From Shumkonia mesophila (GTDB lineage: Bacteria; Pseudomonadota; Alphaproteobacteria; Rhodospirillales; Shumkoniaceae): 64,000 nucleotides of DNA. Both the position numbers and the translations under genes were made by a program. Each line of letters begins with the position of its first letter. Positions within the stretch are counted from its first letter, which is position 1. Below the pieces are notes generated by a model. That model was given only the letters and a program-made list of their open reading frames with translations. It ran no database searches and was not told the origin of the DNA. This document shows positions 17,420-26,948 of this stretch, piece after piece. The stretch is from assembly GCF_026163695.1 (NCBI RefSeq), contig NZ_JAOTID010000001.1, forward strand, positions 682,001 to 746,000. The letters are read 5' to 3'.

Positions 17420-18364
17420 ATGAAGTACTGGATGTCGGCAATCGTGGTGGCGACCGTGGCTTTGGCGCCGTCCGCCCAGGCGGAGACGCGGGTTACCTAC
17501 AAGTCGGCCAAGACCGCGTCGTCGTATTATCAGATGGCGGTCCAGGTCGCCGAATCGGTCAAGGCGGGTTCCGGCGGTGCGATGATCGTGACCGTCGAGG
17601 AGAGCCAGGGGTCCGAGCAGAATGTGCGCGAGGCGGCCAAACGGAAGGGCAACTACGTCTTCACCACCCCGCCCGGCCTGATCGACAGCGCCCTGGAAGG
17701 AAAGAAGCCGTTTTCCGCCGACGAGGCCTACAAATCCATCCGGGCCCTGTTTCCCGTTCCATCCCTGACCATGCACTGGGTGGTGCGCGCCGACACCGGT
17801 ATCAAGGATTTCGCCGATCTGGAGGGCAAGTCGTTCATCATCGGCAAGGGCAGCTTCGGCGCTCGCCAGACCGAGGCGGTGTTCAAGGCCCTGGGCCTGG
17901 AAGGCAAGGTGAAATTTGTCGACGTCGAGCTCAACTCGGCCGTCCCGGCCCTGAAGAACCGTCAGATCGACGGTTTCGCCACCGCCGGCTCGTGGCCGGC
18001 GCCGAACGTGCAGGAGGCGGGGGCGAGCGTCGATATCCGCCTGTTGAGCCTGAGCGAGGCGCAGCTTGCCAAGGTATCCGGCACCAAACTGGTGATTCCG
18101 GCCGGCACCTACAAAGGCGTCGACACCGACGTGACCACCATTTCCATGCCGGTCGGGACCTATGCGACGACCGCCATGGACGACGCCACGGCCTATACGT
18201 TGACCAAGACGTTTTGGACCCAGCTTGACGCCATGACCAAGATGAATTCGTGGTGGCACGGCGTGAAGGCCGACATGATCGGCGCATTGGCCGGCAAACT
18301 CCATCCGGGTGCGCTGAAGTATTATGCCGAAGCGGGGATCCCCGTCCCGGCATCCCTCAAGTAG
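17420..18364 (+). CDS. TAXI-family TRAP transporter solute-binding protein
   Basis: 314 aa periplasmic receptor for a TRAP transporter. A clear signal peptide (MKYWMSAIVVATVALAPS, cleavage probably after AQA at residue 21) precedes a TAXI-family body with FADLEGKSFIIGKGSFGARQ and LKNRQIDGFATAGS. A strong ribosome-binding site AAAGGGGAGG ends nine bases before the ATG; the frame is open further upstream but has no signal peptide there. TAXI receptors bind small carboxylates such as glutamate or 2-oxoglutarate in the few cases studied; the ligand here is unknown. The permease gene follows after 37 bases. Confidence 0.93.
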   Translation: MKYWMSAIVVATVALAPSAQAETRVTYKSAKTASSYYQMAVQVAESVKAGSGGAMIVTVEESQGSEQNVREAAKRKGNYVFTTPPGLIDSALEGKKPFSADEAYKSIRALFPVPSLTMHWVVRADTGIKDFADLEGKSFIIGKGSFGARQTEAVFKALGLEGKVKFVDVELNSAVPALKNRQIDGFATAGSWPAPNVQEAGASVDIRLLSLSEAQLAKVSGTKLVIPAGTYKGVDTDVTTISMPVGTYATTAMDDATAYTLTKTFWTQLDAMTKMNSWWHGVKADMIGALAGKLHPGALKYYAEAGIPVPASLK

Positions 18365-18401
18365 CTCTCGTCGCACGCAAAGCCAGGCGCAGAGGCCGTC
18401 C

Positions 18402-20180
18402 ATGTCCCGATTGCTGACGTCAGGGGCGGTCTTTGCTCTGGCCGCAACTTCGGTCGTCTTTCACCTGTACCTGATCTTTTCGGGGCTGCTGCCCAATCTG
18501 GTGACCCGGCCCCTGCATTTGGCGCTGGCGTTGCCGTGGGTATTCGTCATCGGTGCCGAGGGCGGCCCGTTGCGCCGCTGGTTCGGTTACGTGCTTTGCA
18601 CCGTCGGCATGGCGGCCTCCATTTGGATCGCCTGGAACCGGGATATGCTGGTGGACCAGTACGGTTCCCTGGAAGGACCTTTCCAGTACGGGTTGGCCAT
18701 CGCCCTGATCGTCGTCGTTCTCGAAATGGCGCGCCGCCGCATCAAGGCGGCATTGCCCAGTGTCGCCCTGCTGGCCCTCGCCTATGGTCTTTTCGGTCAT
18801 CTGATTCCCGGCCAGTTCGGCCATCCTGGCATGCCGCTCGACAGCTTCCTCGGCACCCTGGTGGTGGCGGGTGGCGGGCTGTGGGGGGAACTGACGGGCA
18901 TTTCCGTCAACGTTGTCGCCGTCTTCGTCATTCTCGGGGCTTTCGTCAGCGCGTCCGAAGGTGGGCCCGGTTTCATGCTGCTGGCAATCCGGTTGGCCGG
19001 ACGGATGCGGGCCGGGCCGGCCAAGGTCGCGGTCTTGTCGTCGGCGATGTTCGGGTCGATCTCGGGCTCGGCGTCGGCCAACGTGGCCTCGACCGGCGCG
19101 GTGACCCTTCCGGCGATGAAGAAGCTCGGCTATCCGCCGGCCTTTGCCGCCGCGGTCGAGGCTGTCGCCTCGTCGGGCGGCCAGATCATGCCGCCGCTGA
19201 TGGGGGCCGGCGCCTTCCTGATGGTCGAAATGCTGCGGATCACCTACGTCGACGTCATGACCGCGGCTATCTTGCCGTCGATTCTTTTCTTCTGGGCGAC
19301 ATGGGTCGGGGTCGACCATTTCGCCAAGGGCCATGGTCTGCGCGGCATGGCGCCCGAAGAAACCCCGCCATGGGGTGACGTCATCCGGACGGCGCCCTTC
19401 TTCCTGGCGCCGTTTGGCGCGCTCTTGGCGATCCTGTTTTTCACCGGCTACACGGCGCAGTATGCCGCGGCAATCGCCACCGGCATCTCCATGCTATTGC
19501 TGGCGGCGGATCGGACCGGCCGCGTTTCCCTCGGCCGCTGGTGGCGGGAACTCCGGACGGCGGTCCTTGACGCCGCACGGCAGATTGCCACGGTTGCCGC
19601 CATCATCATCTGCGCGGGTTTGGTGATCGGCGTCCTCAACATGACCGGTCTCGGCGTCAAGGTGACTTCGGTGATCATCGCGTTGTCGGGCGGCACGCTG
19701 TGGATCGCCCTGCTCCTCACGGCCATTGCCTGTCTGATTCTCGGCATGGAGGTGCCGACGACCGCCGCCTACGTCATCTGCGTATCGGTTGCGGGGCCGG
19801 CCCTGCAGAACCTGGGGCTGCCGGCGTTGCACGCCCACCTTTTCATCTTCTGGTACGCCCTGCTCTCGACCATTACGCCGCCGGTCTGCGGCACCGTGTT
19901 CATCGCCGCGGCGATGGCCGACGCGCCATGGGTGGCGGTGGCCAATCGCGCCATGCGGTTGGGATTGGGGCTCTACGTCGTCCCCCTTGCCTTTATCGTC
20001 AACCCGGCCTTGATCCATCCCGAAATCAGCCTGCCGCTGGCGCTGCTGGCCATGGTCAAGATCGGGGCCGGCATCTGGTTGATGAGCGCCGCTGTTGCCG
20101 GGCATGGCCGGCGGTTGTGGGCGGCCCCATTGTATTTCGCCCTGGGCGCCGCGGTGATTTTCGTGGGCGGGGTGGGGTGA
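18402..20180 (+). CDS. TRAP transporter permease, fused small and large (DctQ-DctM) subunits
   Basis: 592 aa polytopic inner-membrane protein. The N-terminal four-helix small-subunit-like segment (about residues 1-140) is joined to the large 12-helix domain (ISVNVVAVFVILGAFVSAS; SGSASANVASTGAVTLPAMKK; VASSGGQIMPPLMGAGAFLM), the form usual for TAXI transporters. The conserved MPPLMGAGAFLM and EVPTTAAYVI stretches are in the transport core. It uses an ion gradient to import the ligand delivered by the preceding binding protein. A strong hairpin terminator follows 45 bases after the stop. Confidence 0.93.
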   Translation: MSRLLTSGAVFALAATSVVFHLYLIFSGLLPNLVTRPLHLALALPWVFVIGAEGGPLRRWFGYVLCTVGMAASIWIAWNRDMLVDQYGSLEGPFQYGLAIALIVVVLEMARRRIKAALPSVALLALAYGLFGHLIPGQFGHPGMPLDSFLGTLVVAGGGLWGELTGISVNVVAVFVILGAFVSASEGGPGFMLLAIRLAGRMRAGPAKVAVLSSAMFGSISGSASANVASTGAVTLPAMKKLGYPPAFAAAVEAVASSGGQIMPPLMGAGAFLMVEMLRITYVDVMTAAILPSILFFWATWVGVDHFAKGHGLRGMAPEETPPWGDVIRTAPFFLAPFGALLAILFFTGYTAQYAAAIATGISMLLLAADRTGRVSLGRWWRELRTAVLDAARQIATVAAIIICAGLVIGVLNMTGLGVKVTSVIIALSGGTLWIALLLTAIACLILGMEVPTTAAYVICVSVAGPALQNLGLPALHAHLFIFWYALLSTITPPVCGTVFIAAAMADAPWVAVANRAMRLGLGLYVVPLAFIVNPALIHPEISLPLALLAMVKIGAGIWLMSAAVAGHGRRLWAAPLYFALGAAVIFVGGVG

Positions 20181-20225
20181 TCGGCTCGTTCGGCGGCGGT
20201 CCGTCGAACCGCCCGATCCGGAATC

Positions 20226-20259
20226 AAAAGACCCGGCCGAAGCATCGGCCGGGTCTTTT
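20226..20259. terminator. Bidirectional intrinsic terminator (TRAP operon / tRNA-Ala)
   Basis: Arms AAAAGACCCGGCCGA (20226-20240) and TCGGCCGGGTCTTTT (20245-20259) form a 15-bp perfect stem with a four-base loop, so A-runs and T-runs flank it on both strands. It lies just after the permease gene on the plus strand and 6 bases beyond the tRNA 3' end on the minus strand, so it can stop both transcripts. Confidence 0.9.
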
Positions 20260-20265
20260 AAAATT

Positions 20266-20341
<76 letters not shown>

Positions 20342-20450
20342 ATCTGGGATGCCCATCTGCCAGCGGCCCGCCTTGCGGCTCGACCTTGGCGTCGGGGGCC
20401 GCAAAATAGAAGGGAACCCCCCGCAGGGCAAGCGAAAAACAGTGGCGGAA

Positions 20451-20864
20451 TCAACTTCTGTCTACGGCGTCCGTGTCGTTGACGTGATCCATCACTTCCG
20501 ACATGTCGTCGTCGTCCTCGCCCAACTCGGAGGCATCCTCCAGCAGGGCGTCTTCTTCGGCTTCGGCCTTCAACGGCTCGATCCCGGCGTCGGCGTCGTC
20601 CAACACCTCCTCCTCGACCTCCTCGATGGCGTCGTCCTCGAAGGCCGGCACCTCGACGCCTGGCGCCAGATCGTCCTCCACCACCGCCGGGGCCGGGGCC
20701 TTGCTGACGGCGGGCACCGGGACGCCCCGTCGCGGCCGGACGACCGCGCGCGGCGTGAACGGTGTGCCGCACTTGGGACATGTCGGGGGATCGCGACGCA
20801 TGTCATAGAAGCGGGCGCCGCAATTCTGGCAGAATCGCTTCATTCCCCATTCCGGTTTAGCCAC
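20451..20864 (-). CDS. TIGR02300 family protein (N-terminal zinc ribbon, acidic C-terminus)
   Basis: 137 aa. The start is GTG, reading (V)AKPEWGMKRFCQ, with AGGAGG six bases upstream. The N-terminus has a four-cysteine zinc-ribbon pattern (CQNCGARFYD, then CPKC) with the FYD motif that names this alphaproteobacterial family, although the usual FYDLN is FYDMR here. After residue 50 the protein becomes very acidic and low in complexity (EDDAIEEVEEEVLDDADAG). The function of the family is unknown. It is divergent from aroA, an arrangement often seen in alphaproteobacteria. Confidence 0.88.
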   Translation of the reverse strand: MAKPEWGMKRFCQNCGARFYDMRRDPPTCPKCGTPFTPRAVVRPRRGVPVPAVSKAPAPAVVEDDLAPGVEVPAFEDDAIEEVEEEVLDDADAGIEPLKAEAEEDALLEDASELGEDDDDMSEVMDHVNDTDAVDRS

Positions 20865-21076
20865 GCGGAACCTCCTGGTAATCGGTCGCACTCACTTGGG
20901 TGCCAATTGCCATGAAAAAAAGCCCCTGTCAAAACCGAAAAAGTCTCTCTGCGGATTTTCCCCCCGCCGGCCACCGCTGTCGAGGCCTCAGCGGGCCTCT
21001 ACCCCAGTGGGAGGAAGATGTGCTAGAGACAGGTCCCCGCCCCTTCCGGGCGGTGCCTGCAACCGCCAGATCAGGG

Positions 21077-22426
21077 ATGGTCCGCCCCTTGAGTTCGCTG
21101 ATTTCCCGCAAGGCGGCCGGCCTTTCCGGCCGCATCGCCGTCCCCGGCGACAAATCGGTGTCGCATCGGGCGCTGATGCTGGGCGCGCTCGCCGTCGGCG
21201 AAACCGCGATCGAGGGGCTGCTGGAAGCCGAAGACGTGCTTGGCACGGCGGCGGCGGTATCGGCTCTGGGCGCCGCCGCCCGGCGTGACGACGACGGCGT
21301 CTGGCGGGTCGCGGGGCGCGGCGTCGGCGGCTTGGCCGAGCCCGACCGCGTGCTCGACATGGGCAATTCGGGGACCGGGGCCCGGCTGCTCATGGGCATT
21401 CTGGCCACCCATCCCTTCACCACCTTCATGACCGGCGACGCCTCGTTGTGCCGGCGGCCGATGCGCCGCGTCACCGAACCCCTGGCCGCCTTCGGCGCCC
21501 GCTTCGTGACGCGCGCCGGCGGCCGCTTCCCGGCGGCCATCGTCGGCGCCGTCGACCCGCTGCCGGTGACCTATCGCTCGCCCGTGGCCTCGGCCCAGGT
21601 GAAATCGGCGGTGCTGCTGGCCGGCCTCAACGCGCCGGGCACCACCACCGTCATCGAGGGCCGGCCGACCCGCGATCATACCGAACTGATGCTCAGGCAT
21701 TTCGGCGCCCGCCTGCGAATCGAGGACGCCGGCGACGGCGCCCGGGCCGTTTCGCTCTCCGGCCAGCCTGAACTGGCGGCTGCCCGCGTGCGCGTGCCCG
21801 GCGACATTTCCTCGGCGGCCTTCCCGCTGGTCGGCGCCGCCCTTATCGAGGGCTCGGCCCTGACGCTTACGGGCGTCGGCATCAATCCGCTGCGCACCGG
21901 CCTCATCGCCACCCTTGAGGAAATGGGCGCCGCCATCAGCCTCACCGACGTCCGCACCGAGGCGGGCGAGCCGGTGGCCGACCTGAAGGTCGCTGGCGGC
22001 CGGCTTAAGGGCGTCGACGTGCCGGCCGAGCGCGCGCCGACGATGATCGACGAATACCCCGTCCTGGCCATCGCCGCCGCCTGCGCCGAGGGCGCCACCC
22101 GCCTTTTCGGCGTGGGCGAATTGCGGGTCAAGGAAAGCGACCGTTTGGCCGCCATCGCCCGCGGGCTCGCCGCCTGCGGGGTCAAAGTCGAGGAAACCGC
22201 CGATTCGCTGGTCATTCACGGCACCGGCCGGCCGCCCAGGGGCGGGGCCCGGGTGGCCGTCGACCTCGATCACCGCATCGCCATGGCCTTCCTGGTGCTG
22301 GGGCTTTTGAGCGAAGAGCCTGTCGGCGTCGACGACGCCGGCCCGATCGCCACCAGTTTCCCCGGCTTCGTCGACCTGATGAACGGCCTCGGCGCGCGCA
22401 TCGCGACGGAAGGAAGCAGGCCATGA
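21077..22426 (+). CDS. aroA: 3-phosphoshikimate 1-carboxyvinyltransferase (EPSP synthase)
   Basis: 449 aa cytoplasmic enzyme of the shikimate pathway, joining PEP and shikimate-3-phosphate. Visible motifs are [41 protein letters not shown] and [17 protein letters not shown]; SLxxRPM and RDHTE-type spacing point to the class II group. At the position where glyphosate-tolerant CP4 EPSPS has Ala (GNAAT) this protein has Gly (GNSGT), so tolerance is not predicted. Start chosen at ATG 21077; TTG 21089 is an alternative. The stop overlaps cmk by four bases. Confidence 0.95.
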   Translation: MVRPLSSLISRKAAGLSGRIAVPGDKSVSHRALMLGALAVGETAIEGLLEAEDVLGTAAAVSALGAAARRDDDGVWRVAGRGVGGLAEPDRVLDMGNSGTGARLLMGILATHPFTTFMTGDASLCRRPMRRVTEPLAAFGARFVTRAGGRFPAAIVGAVDPLPVTYRSPVASAQVKSAVLLAGLNAPGTTTVIEGRPTRDHTELMLRHFGARLRIEDAGDGARAVSLSGQPELAAARVRVPGDISSAAFPLVGAALIEGSALTLTGVGINPLRTGLIATLEEMGAAISLTDVRTEAGEPVADLKVAGGRLKGVDVPAERAPTMIDEYPVLAIAAACAEGATRLFGVGELRVKESDRLAAIARGLAACGVKVEETADSLVIHGTGRPPRGGARVAVDLDHRIAMAFLVLGLLSEEPVGVDDAGPIATSFPGFVDLMNGLGARIATEGSRP

Positions 22427-23064
22427 TCATTGCCATCGACGGCCCCGCCGCCTCGGGCAAGGGCACGCTCGCCCGCCGCCTGGCCGACCATCTGGGATAC
22501 GCCCTGCTGGATACCGGCCTGCTCTATCGGGCGGTCGGCATGAAGGTGGTGCGCGCCGGCGGCGACGCCGCCGACGCCGAGGCCGCCGCCGAGGCCGCCC
22601 GCAATCTCGCGGCCGGCGAGCTCGAGGCGGCCGATCTGCGCAGCGACGCAGCCGCTTCCGCCGCCTCGAAGGTGGGCGCCATTCCCGCGGTCAGGGCCGC
22701 CCTGCTCGACTTCCAGCGCACCTTCGCCGCCCATCCGCCGGGCGCCGCCGGCGGCGCCGTTCTCGACGGCCGCGACATCGGCACCGTGGTGTGCCCCGAC
22801 GCCGACGCCAAGCTGTTCGTCACCGCCTCGATCGAAGTTCGCGCCGAGCGGCGTCTTAAAGAGTTGCGGGCGCGCGGGCTCGAAGCTATACATAGCCGCG
22901 TTCTCCAGGAGATGAAGGAGCGGGATAGCCGCGACGCAAGCCGCGCGGTGGCACCATTGGAACCGGCCAAGGATGCGTTCGTCCTCGATACGAGCGCGCT
23001 CGATCCGGACGCCGTGTTCGCAGAGGCGCTCGCTTTCGTCAAGGCGCGGGGCAATCGCCGATAA
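22423..23064 (+). CDS. cmk: Cytidylate kinase
   Basis: 213 aa. Phosphorylates CMP and dCMP using ATP. The P-loop is [17 protein letters not shown] at the N-terminus; [11 protein letters not shown] and [17 protein letters not shown] are family signatures. It is coupled to aroA by an ATGA overlap (preceded by AAGGAAG) and followed by rpsA, the classic aroA-cmk-rpsA order of proteobacteria. Confidence 0.97.
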   Translation: MIIAIDGPAASGKGTLARRLADHLGYALLDTGLLYRAVGMKVVRAGGDAADAEAAAEAARNLAAGELEAADLRSDAAASAASKVGAIPAVRAALLDFQRTFAAHPPGAAGGAVLDGRDIGTVVCPDADAKLFVTASIEVRAERRLKELRARGLEAIHSRVLQEMKERDSRDASRAVAPLEPAKDAFVLDTSALDPDAVFAEALAFVKARGNRR

Positions 23065-23104
23065 AACCCCACATCATCGCAATGGAGTCGCGTTGCCGAT
23101 CTAG

Positions 23105-23125
23105 GGCGTTCCGCGTTGGGACGCC
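23105..23125 (+). other. Hairpin in the rpsA leader
   Basis: GGCGTTCC and GGGACGCC form an 8-bp stem (one T-G pair) with a 5-base loop, about 95 bases before the rpsA start. Ribosomal protein S1 mRNA is autoregulated through leader hairpins in E. coli; whether this one does the same is inference. A second short stem (CCGG/CCGG, near 23163-23175) lies nearer the start. Confidence 0.35.
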
Positions 23126-23217
23126 GTGAAACGTTCAAGTCACTCAAATGGTGAAAGACCGCCGGATACAACCGGCCGGCCAGGATAATGGAAGAGTAGG
23201 AAAGGATTATCACTTTG

Positions 23218-25176
23218 ATGGTTGCTGAAAGCGCAAACCTGCCGGGCGAGGGAATCGAGTCCGGCCTGAAAGAGAATTTCGCCGATCTGCTTGACGAGGC
23301 CATGGGGCCGGAAGGCTTCGAGGGCCGAGTCGTCACCGGGACGGTCATCGGCGTCGACAACGACATGGTGCTGATCGACGTCGGCCTCAAATCGGAAGGC
23401 CGGGTGCCGGCCAAAGAATTCGCCTCTCCCGGCCAGGAGTTCGACCTCAAGGCCGGCAGCAAGGTCGACGTCTTCGTCGAACGCTACGAGGATCGCGACG
23501 GCGTCGTCCGCCTGAGCCGCGAGAAGGCCCGCCGCGAAGAGGCGTGGACCGAACTCGAAAAGGCCTTCACCGATGGCCGCCGCGTCAACGGCGTCATCTT
23601 CCGCCGGGTCAAGGGCGGCTTCACCGTCGACCTGTCGGGCGCCGTGGCGTTCCTGCCGGGCAGCCAGGTCGACATCCGTCCGGTTCGCGACATCGCGCCC
23701 CTGATGGGCACGCCGCAACCCTTCCAGATCCTCAAGATGGAGCGCAACCGCTCGAACATCGTGGTGTCGCGCCGCGCCGTGCTCGAGGAAGCCCGCGCCG
23801 AGGCCCGCGCCGAGCTGGTGGCCAACCTCAAGGAAGGCCAGGTTCTCGACGGCGTGGTGAAGAACATCACCGATTACGGCGCCTTCGTCGATCTGGGCGG
23901 GGTGGATGGCCTGCTGCACGTCACCGACATCGCGTGGCGCCGCATCAACCATCCGAGCGAAGCCCTGCAGATCGGCCAGACGGTCAAGGTGCAGGTCATC
24001 CGCTTCAATGCCGAAACCCAGCGCATCTCGCTCGGCATGAAGCAGCTCGACGCCGATCCGTGGGAGGGCGTGCAGGCCAAGTACCAGCCGGGCAGCAAGT
24101 TCACCGGCCGCGTCACCAACATCACCGACTACGGCGCCTTCGTCGAACTGGAGCCGGGTGTCGAGGGTCTGGTCCACGTCTCCGAAATGAGCTGGACCAA
24201 GAAGAACGTGCACCCCGGCAAGATCGTCTCGACCAGCCAGGAAGTCGAGGTCATGGTGCTGGATGCCGACCCCGAGAAGCGGCGCATCAGCCTGGGCCTC
24301 AAGCAGTGCCTGACCAACCCGTGGGACGCCTTTGCGGCCGCCCATCCGGCCGGCTCCCTGGTCGAGGGCGAGGTCAAGAACATCACCGAGTTCGGCCTGT
24401 TCATCGGCCTGCCCGGCGAGATCGACGGCATGGCCCACCTTTCCGACCTGTCCTGGGAAAAGCCGGGCGAAAAAGCCCTGGCCGATTACAAGAAGGGCGA
24501 CAAGGTGCAGGCCAAGGTGCTTGACGTCGACGTCGAGAAGGAACGCATCAGCCTGGGCGTCAAGCAGCTGACCAGCGATCCGTTCGAGTCGGGCGTCGTC
24601 GGTCTCAAGCGGGGCGACGTCGTCACCTGCACGGTCATCGCCGTTCAGGACGCCGGCATCGAGGTCAAGGTCGGCGATTCCGGCATGACCGGCTTCATCC
24701 GCAAGGCCGACCTGTCGCGCGACCGCAGCGAGCAGCGGCCCGACCGCTTCGCGGCGGACGAGAAGGTCGACGCCAAGATCACCCAGATCGACCACGGCGG
24801 ACGTCGCCTCGGGTTGTCGATCAAGGCCCTGGAGATCCAGGAAGAGAAGCGGGCGATGGCCGAATACGGCTCGTCCGATGCCGGGGCCAGCCTGGGCGAC
24901 ATTCTCGGCGCGGCGATCCAGCAGAAGCGCGAAGAGGCCGAGCGCAAGCAGAAGGCCGAGGCCGAGCGCAAGAGCGGCGCCAAGAAGAAGGCCTCCGCCA
25001 AGTCCGAGGAGCCCAAGGCCGAGGAACCCACGGCCGAGGAGCCCAAGGCCGAGGAGGTCGCTGAGGCGGCGGCGGAAGCTGCGGTCGAGGCCGAGGCCGA
25101 GCCGAAGCCCAAGAAGACCAGGGCGAAGAAGGCCAAGGCCGAATCGGACGAAGCCGAGCCCGCGGCCGAAGAGTAA
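23218..25176 (+). CDS. rpsA: 30S ribosomal protein S1 with long charged C-terminal extension
   Basis: 652 aa mRNA-binding ribosomal protein. Six S1 OB-fold repeats are visible at about residues 35-100, 118-184, 205-273, 290-360, 378-450 and 465-540; repeats three to five carry the NITDYGAFV/NITEFGLFI signature. After residue 540 there is an extension of about 110 residues rich in Glu, Lys and Ala, including tandem copies of EEPKA. It makes the protein almost 100 residues longer than E. coli S1 (557 aa). The ATG at 23218 is preceded by GGAAAGGA at 11 bases; a TTG directly before it is unlikely. Confidence 0.97.
   Translation: MVAESANLPGEGIESGLKENFADLLDEAMGPEGFEGRVVTGTVIGVDNDMVLIDVGLKSEGRVPAKEFASPGQEFDLKAGSKVDVFVERYEDRDGVVRLSREKARREEAWTELEKAFTDGRRVNGVIFRRVKGGFTVDLSGAVAFLPGSQVDIRPVRDIAPLMGTPQPFQILKMERNRSNIVVSRRAVLEEARAEARAELVANLKEGQVLDGVVKNITDYGAFVDLGGVDGLLHVTDIAWRRINHPSEALQIGQTVKVQVIRFNAETQRISLGMKQLDADPWEGVQAKYQPGSKFTGRVTNITDYGAFVELEPGVEGLVHVSEMSWTKKNVHPGKIVSTSQEVEVMVLDADPEKRRISLGLKQCLTNPWDAFAAAHPAGSLVEGEVKNITEFGLFIGLPGEIDGMAHLSDLSWEKPGEKALADYKKGDKVQAKVLDVDVEKERISLGVKQLTSDPFESGVVGLKRGDVVTCTVIAVQDAGIEVKVGDSGMTGFIRKADLSRDRSEQRPDRFAADEKVDAKITQIDHGGRRLGLSIKALEIQEEKRAMAEYGSSDAGASLGDILGAAIQQKREEAERKQKAEAERKSGAKKKASAKSEEPKAEEPTAEEPKAEEVAEAAAEAAVEAEAEPKPKKTRAKKAKAESDEAEPAAEE
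25006..25050 (+). repeat. Tandem 15-bp repeat, three copies, inside rpsA
   Basis: Unit GAGGAGCCCAAGGCC is present at 25006-25020, 25021-25035 (two substitutions) and 25036-25050, encoding EEPKA-EEPTA-EEPKA in the S1 C-terminal extension. Being in-frame and multiple of three, copy number changes would alter only tail length. Confidence 0.85.
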
Positions 25177-25278
25177 CGGGAACGTGCGGGCGGTGGCGAA
25201 GGGCCGCCGCCCGCCGGTTCCGACGACAGTTCGACGGCGGTGCCCGACCGGGACCGCCCCGGTGGCAACGGAGGTCGA

Positions 25279-26190
25279 ATGTCCCTGGATGCCGACCGTT
25301 TGATCGACAGGCGTCGCCTCAAGCGACGCCTGACCTTTTGGCGGCTGGCGGCGATCGTCGCCATCGTCGCCTTCATCGCCGCCGTGGCCGGTCGCTACGC
25401 CGACGGGGTGTCGGGCGGCTACGTGGCCAAGCTGACCGTCGAGGGTATCATCCTCGACGACGCTGCCCGCACCGACGCGCTCGCGGCCGTTGCCGGGGAC
25501 GGCGACGCCAAGGCCCTGATCGTCTACATCGACAGCCCGGGCGGCAGCGTGGTCGGCGGCGAATCGCTGTTCCGCGGCCTGCGCGAGGTGGCCGCCGCCA
25601 AACCGGTAGTGGCGGTCATGGGCGATCTCGCCACCTCGGCCGGCTACATGGCGGCGATCGGGGCCGATCGCGTCTTCGCCAGGGCCGGCTCGGTCACCGG
25701 GTCCATCGGCGTCATCATGCAGTCGGCCGACATCACCGGGCTGCTCGACAAGCTGGGCATCAGGCCCGAGATCATCAAAAGCGCGCCGCTCAAGGCCCAG
25801 CCCAATCCCTTCGAGCCGTTCAGCCCGGCGGCCCGCGAGGCGACGCGCGTGGTGGTAGCCGACATCTTCGAGCTGTTCGTCGACATGGTGGTGGAACGCC
25901 GCGAAATGGCCCGCGAGCGGGTTCTCGGCCTGGCCGACGGCCGGGTCTTCACCGGCCGGCAGGCCAAGGCCAATGGCCTTGTCGACGACCTGGGCGGCGA
26001 GGCCGAGGCCCGCCAGTGGCTGACCGAGGCCAAGGGCATCGCCGAGGGGTTGCCGGTGCGCCCCGTCGAAATCGCCCGCGAGGACGGATGGTGGCGCGAA
26101 CTTCTCGATGCGTCGGTTGGAAAAAGCGTGTTTTCTGAAAGACTTAGACTTGACGGGCTGGTTTCGGTTTGGCACCCTGAGGGGCGCTAG
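25279..26190 (+). CDS. sppA: Signal peptide peptidase SppA (short 36-kDa type)
   Basis: 303 aa inner-membrane serine protease that degrades cleaved signal peptides. One N-terminal membrane helix (FWRLAAIVAIVAFIAAVAG, about residues 21-39) anchors it. The nucleophile is Ser in GDLATSAGYMAA, and the Lys base lies in IIKSAPLKAQPNP, a Ser/Lys dyad. It is the single-domain form. A good AACGGAGG site precedes ATG 25279. It is followed by ihfB, a common alphaproteobacterial order. Confidence 0.95.
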   Translation: MSLDADRLIDRRRLKRRLTFWRLAAIVAIVAFIAAVAGRYADGVSGGYVAKLTVEGIILDDAARTDALAAVAGDGDAKALIVYIDSPGGSVVGGESLFRGLREVAAAKPVVAVMGDLATSAGYMAAIGADRVFARAGSVTGSIGVIMQSADITGLLDKLGIRPEIIKSAPLKAQPNPFEPFSPAAREATRVVVADIFELFVDMVVERREMARERVLGLADGRVFTGRQAKANGLVDDLGGEAEARQWLTEAKGIAEGLPVRPVEIAREDGWWRELLDASVGKSVFSERLRLDGLVSVWHPEGR

Positions 26191-26247
26191 GCGGGCGGAG
26201 TCGCCTTCTCGCTCCGCCGGGGGACGCACCAGAAAAGGATTTGCGGT

Positions 26248-26526
26248 ATGACGAAGTCGGAGTTGATCGCGCGCCTTGCCGAGGCCAACCCGCATCTGTA
26301 CCACCGGGACATCGAGCGGATCGTCACCACCATTTTCGACGAGATCACGGCGGCCCTGGCCGACGGCGATCGGGTGGAATTGCGCGGGTTCGGCGCCTTT
26401 TCGGTCAAGGAGCGGGGCTCGCGCCTCGGCCGCAATCCGCGCACCGGCGATTCCGTCGACGTGCCGGCCAAGTACATTCCCTACTTCAAGACCGGCAAGC
26501 AGCTGCGTCAGATTCTGAATACCTGA
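26248..26526 (+). CDS. ihfB: Integration host factor subunit beta
   Basis: 92 aa DNA-bending nucleoid protein. It forms a heterodimer with IhfA that bends DNA sharply at promoters, origins and recombination sites. The arm signature is [22 protein letters not shown], followed by [16 protein letters not shown], which is typical of IhfB (HimD). AAAAGGA lies before the ATG. Length matches the family. Confidence 0.96.
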   Translation: MTKSELIARLAEANPHLYHRDIERIVTTIFDEITAALADGDRVELRGFGAFSVKERGSRLGRNPRTGDSVDVPAKYIPYFKTGKQLRQILNT

Positions 26527-26575
26527 CCGGCCCTTCCGGCGGGCGCCCATCCGCCGAAGCTTGAAAGGACGCTCC

Positions 26576-26923
26576 GTGTCGAGGCTGCTCTCCTGGATCA
26601 TCATGGTGCCAGTGGCGCTGGCGGTGATCAGTTTCGCGGTCAACAACCGGGCCGCCGTCACGGTCGACCTGTGGCCGGTGCCGTTCTCCGTCGAGGCGCC
26701 GCTGTTCGCCGTCGTGCTGGCCAGCCTGGTCGGCGGCGTGGTGGTGGGCGGCCTCATCGCCTGGCTGTCCGGCGGCCGCGCCCGTCACCGCGCGCGGGCC
26801 AACGCCCGGCGCGCCGCCGCCGCCGAGCAGGAACTTTCCACCCTGCGCCAGCGGCTGGGCGACATCGCCGGCGATGAGCCGGCGGCCGGGCCGGCGGTGC
26901 CGGCGCGGCTGGATTCCGCCTGA
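26576..26923 (+). CDS. LapA-domain (DUF1049) membrane protein
   Basis: 115 aa. Two predicted transmembrane helices (LLSWIIMVPVALAVISFAV and LFAVVLASLVGGVVVGGLI) flank the family motif NNRAAVTVDLWPVPF. A basic, Ala/Arg-rich helix that may form a coiled coil follows. LapA (YciS)-type proteins in enterobacteria take part in lipopolysaccharide assembly control with LapB. No lapB is adjacent here, so that role is only suggested. GTG at 26576 is preferred because GAAAGGA lies six to seven bases upstream. Confidence 0.85.
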   Translation: MSRLLSWIIMVPVALAVISFAVNNRAAVTVDLWPVPFSVEAPLFAVVLASLVGGVVVGGLIAWLSGGRARHRARANARRAAAAEQELSTLRQRLGDIAGDEPAAGPAVPARLDSA

Positions 26924-26948
26924 TTTGGCTTCCCAGCGAGGGATCGAC

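Noticed and set aside
21460-21480. Glyphosate-tolerant EPSP synthase of CP4 type
   Set aside because: Although class II-like, the key position is GNSGT rather than GNAAT, so the tolerance-linked alanine is absent.
25006-25050. Possible short CRISPR-like or satellite repeat
   Set aside because: The 15-bp units are directly tandem, in frame, and encode the S1 tail; there are no spacers.
23140-26757. 1200-codon minus-strand open frame opposite rpsA, sppA and ihfB
   Set aside because: It spans several well-supported plus-strand genes and their gaps, and its translation is low-complexity without known domains.
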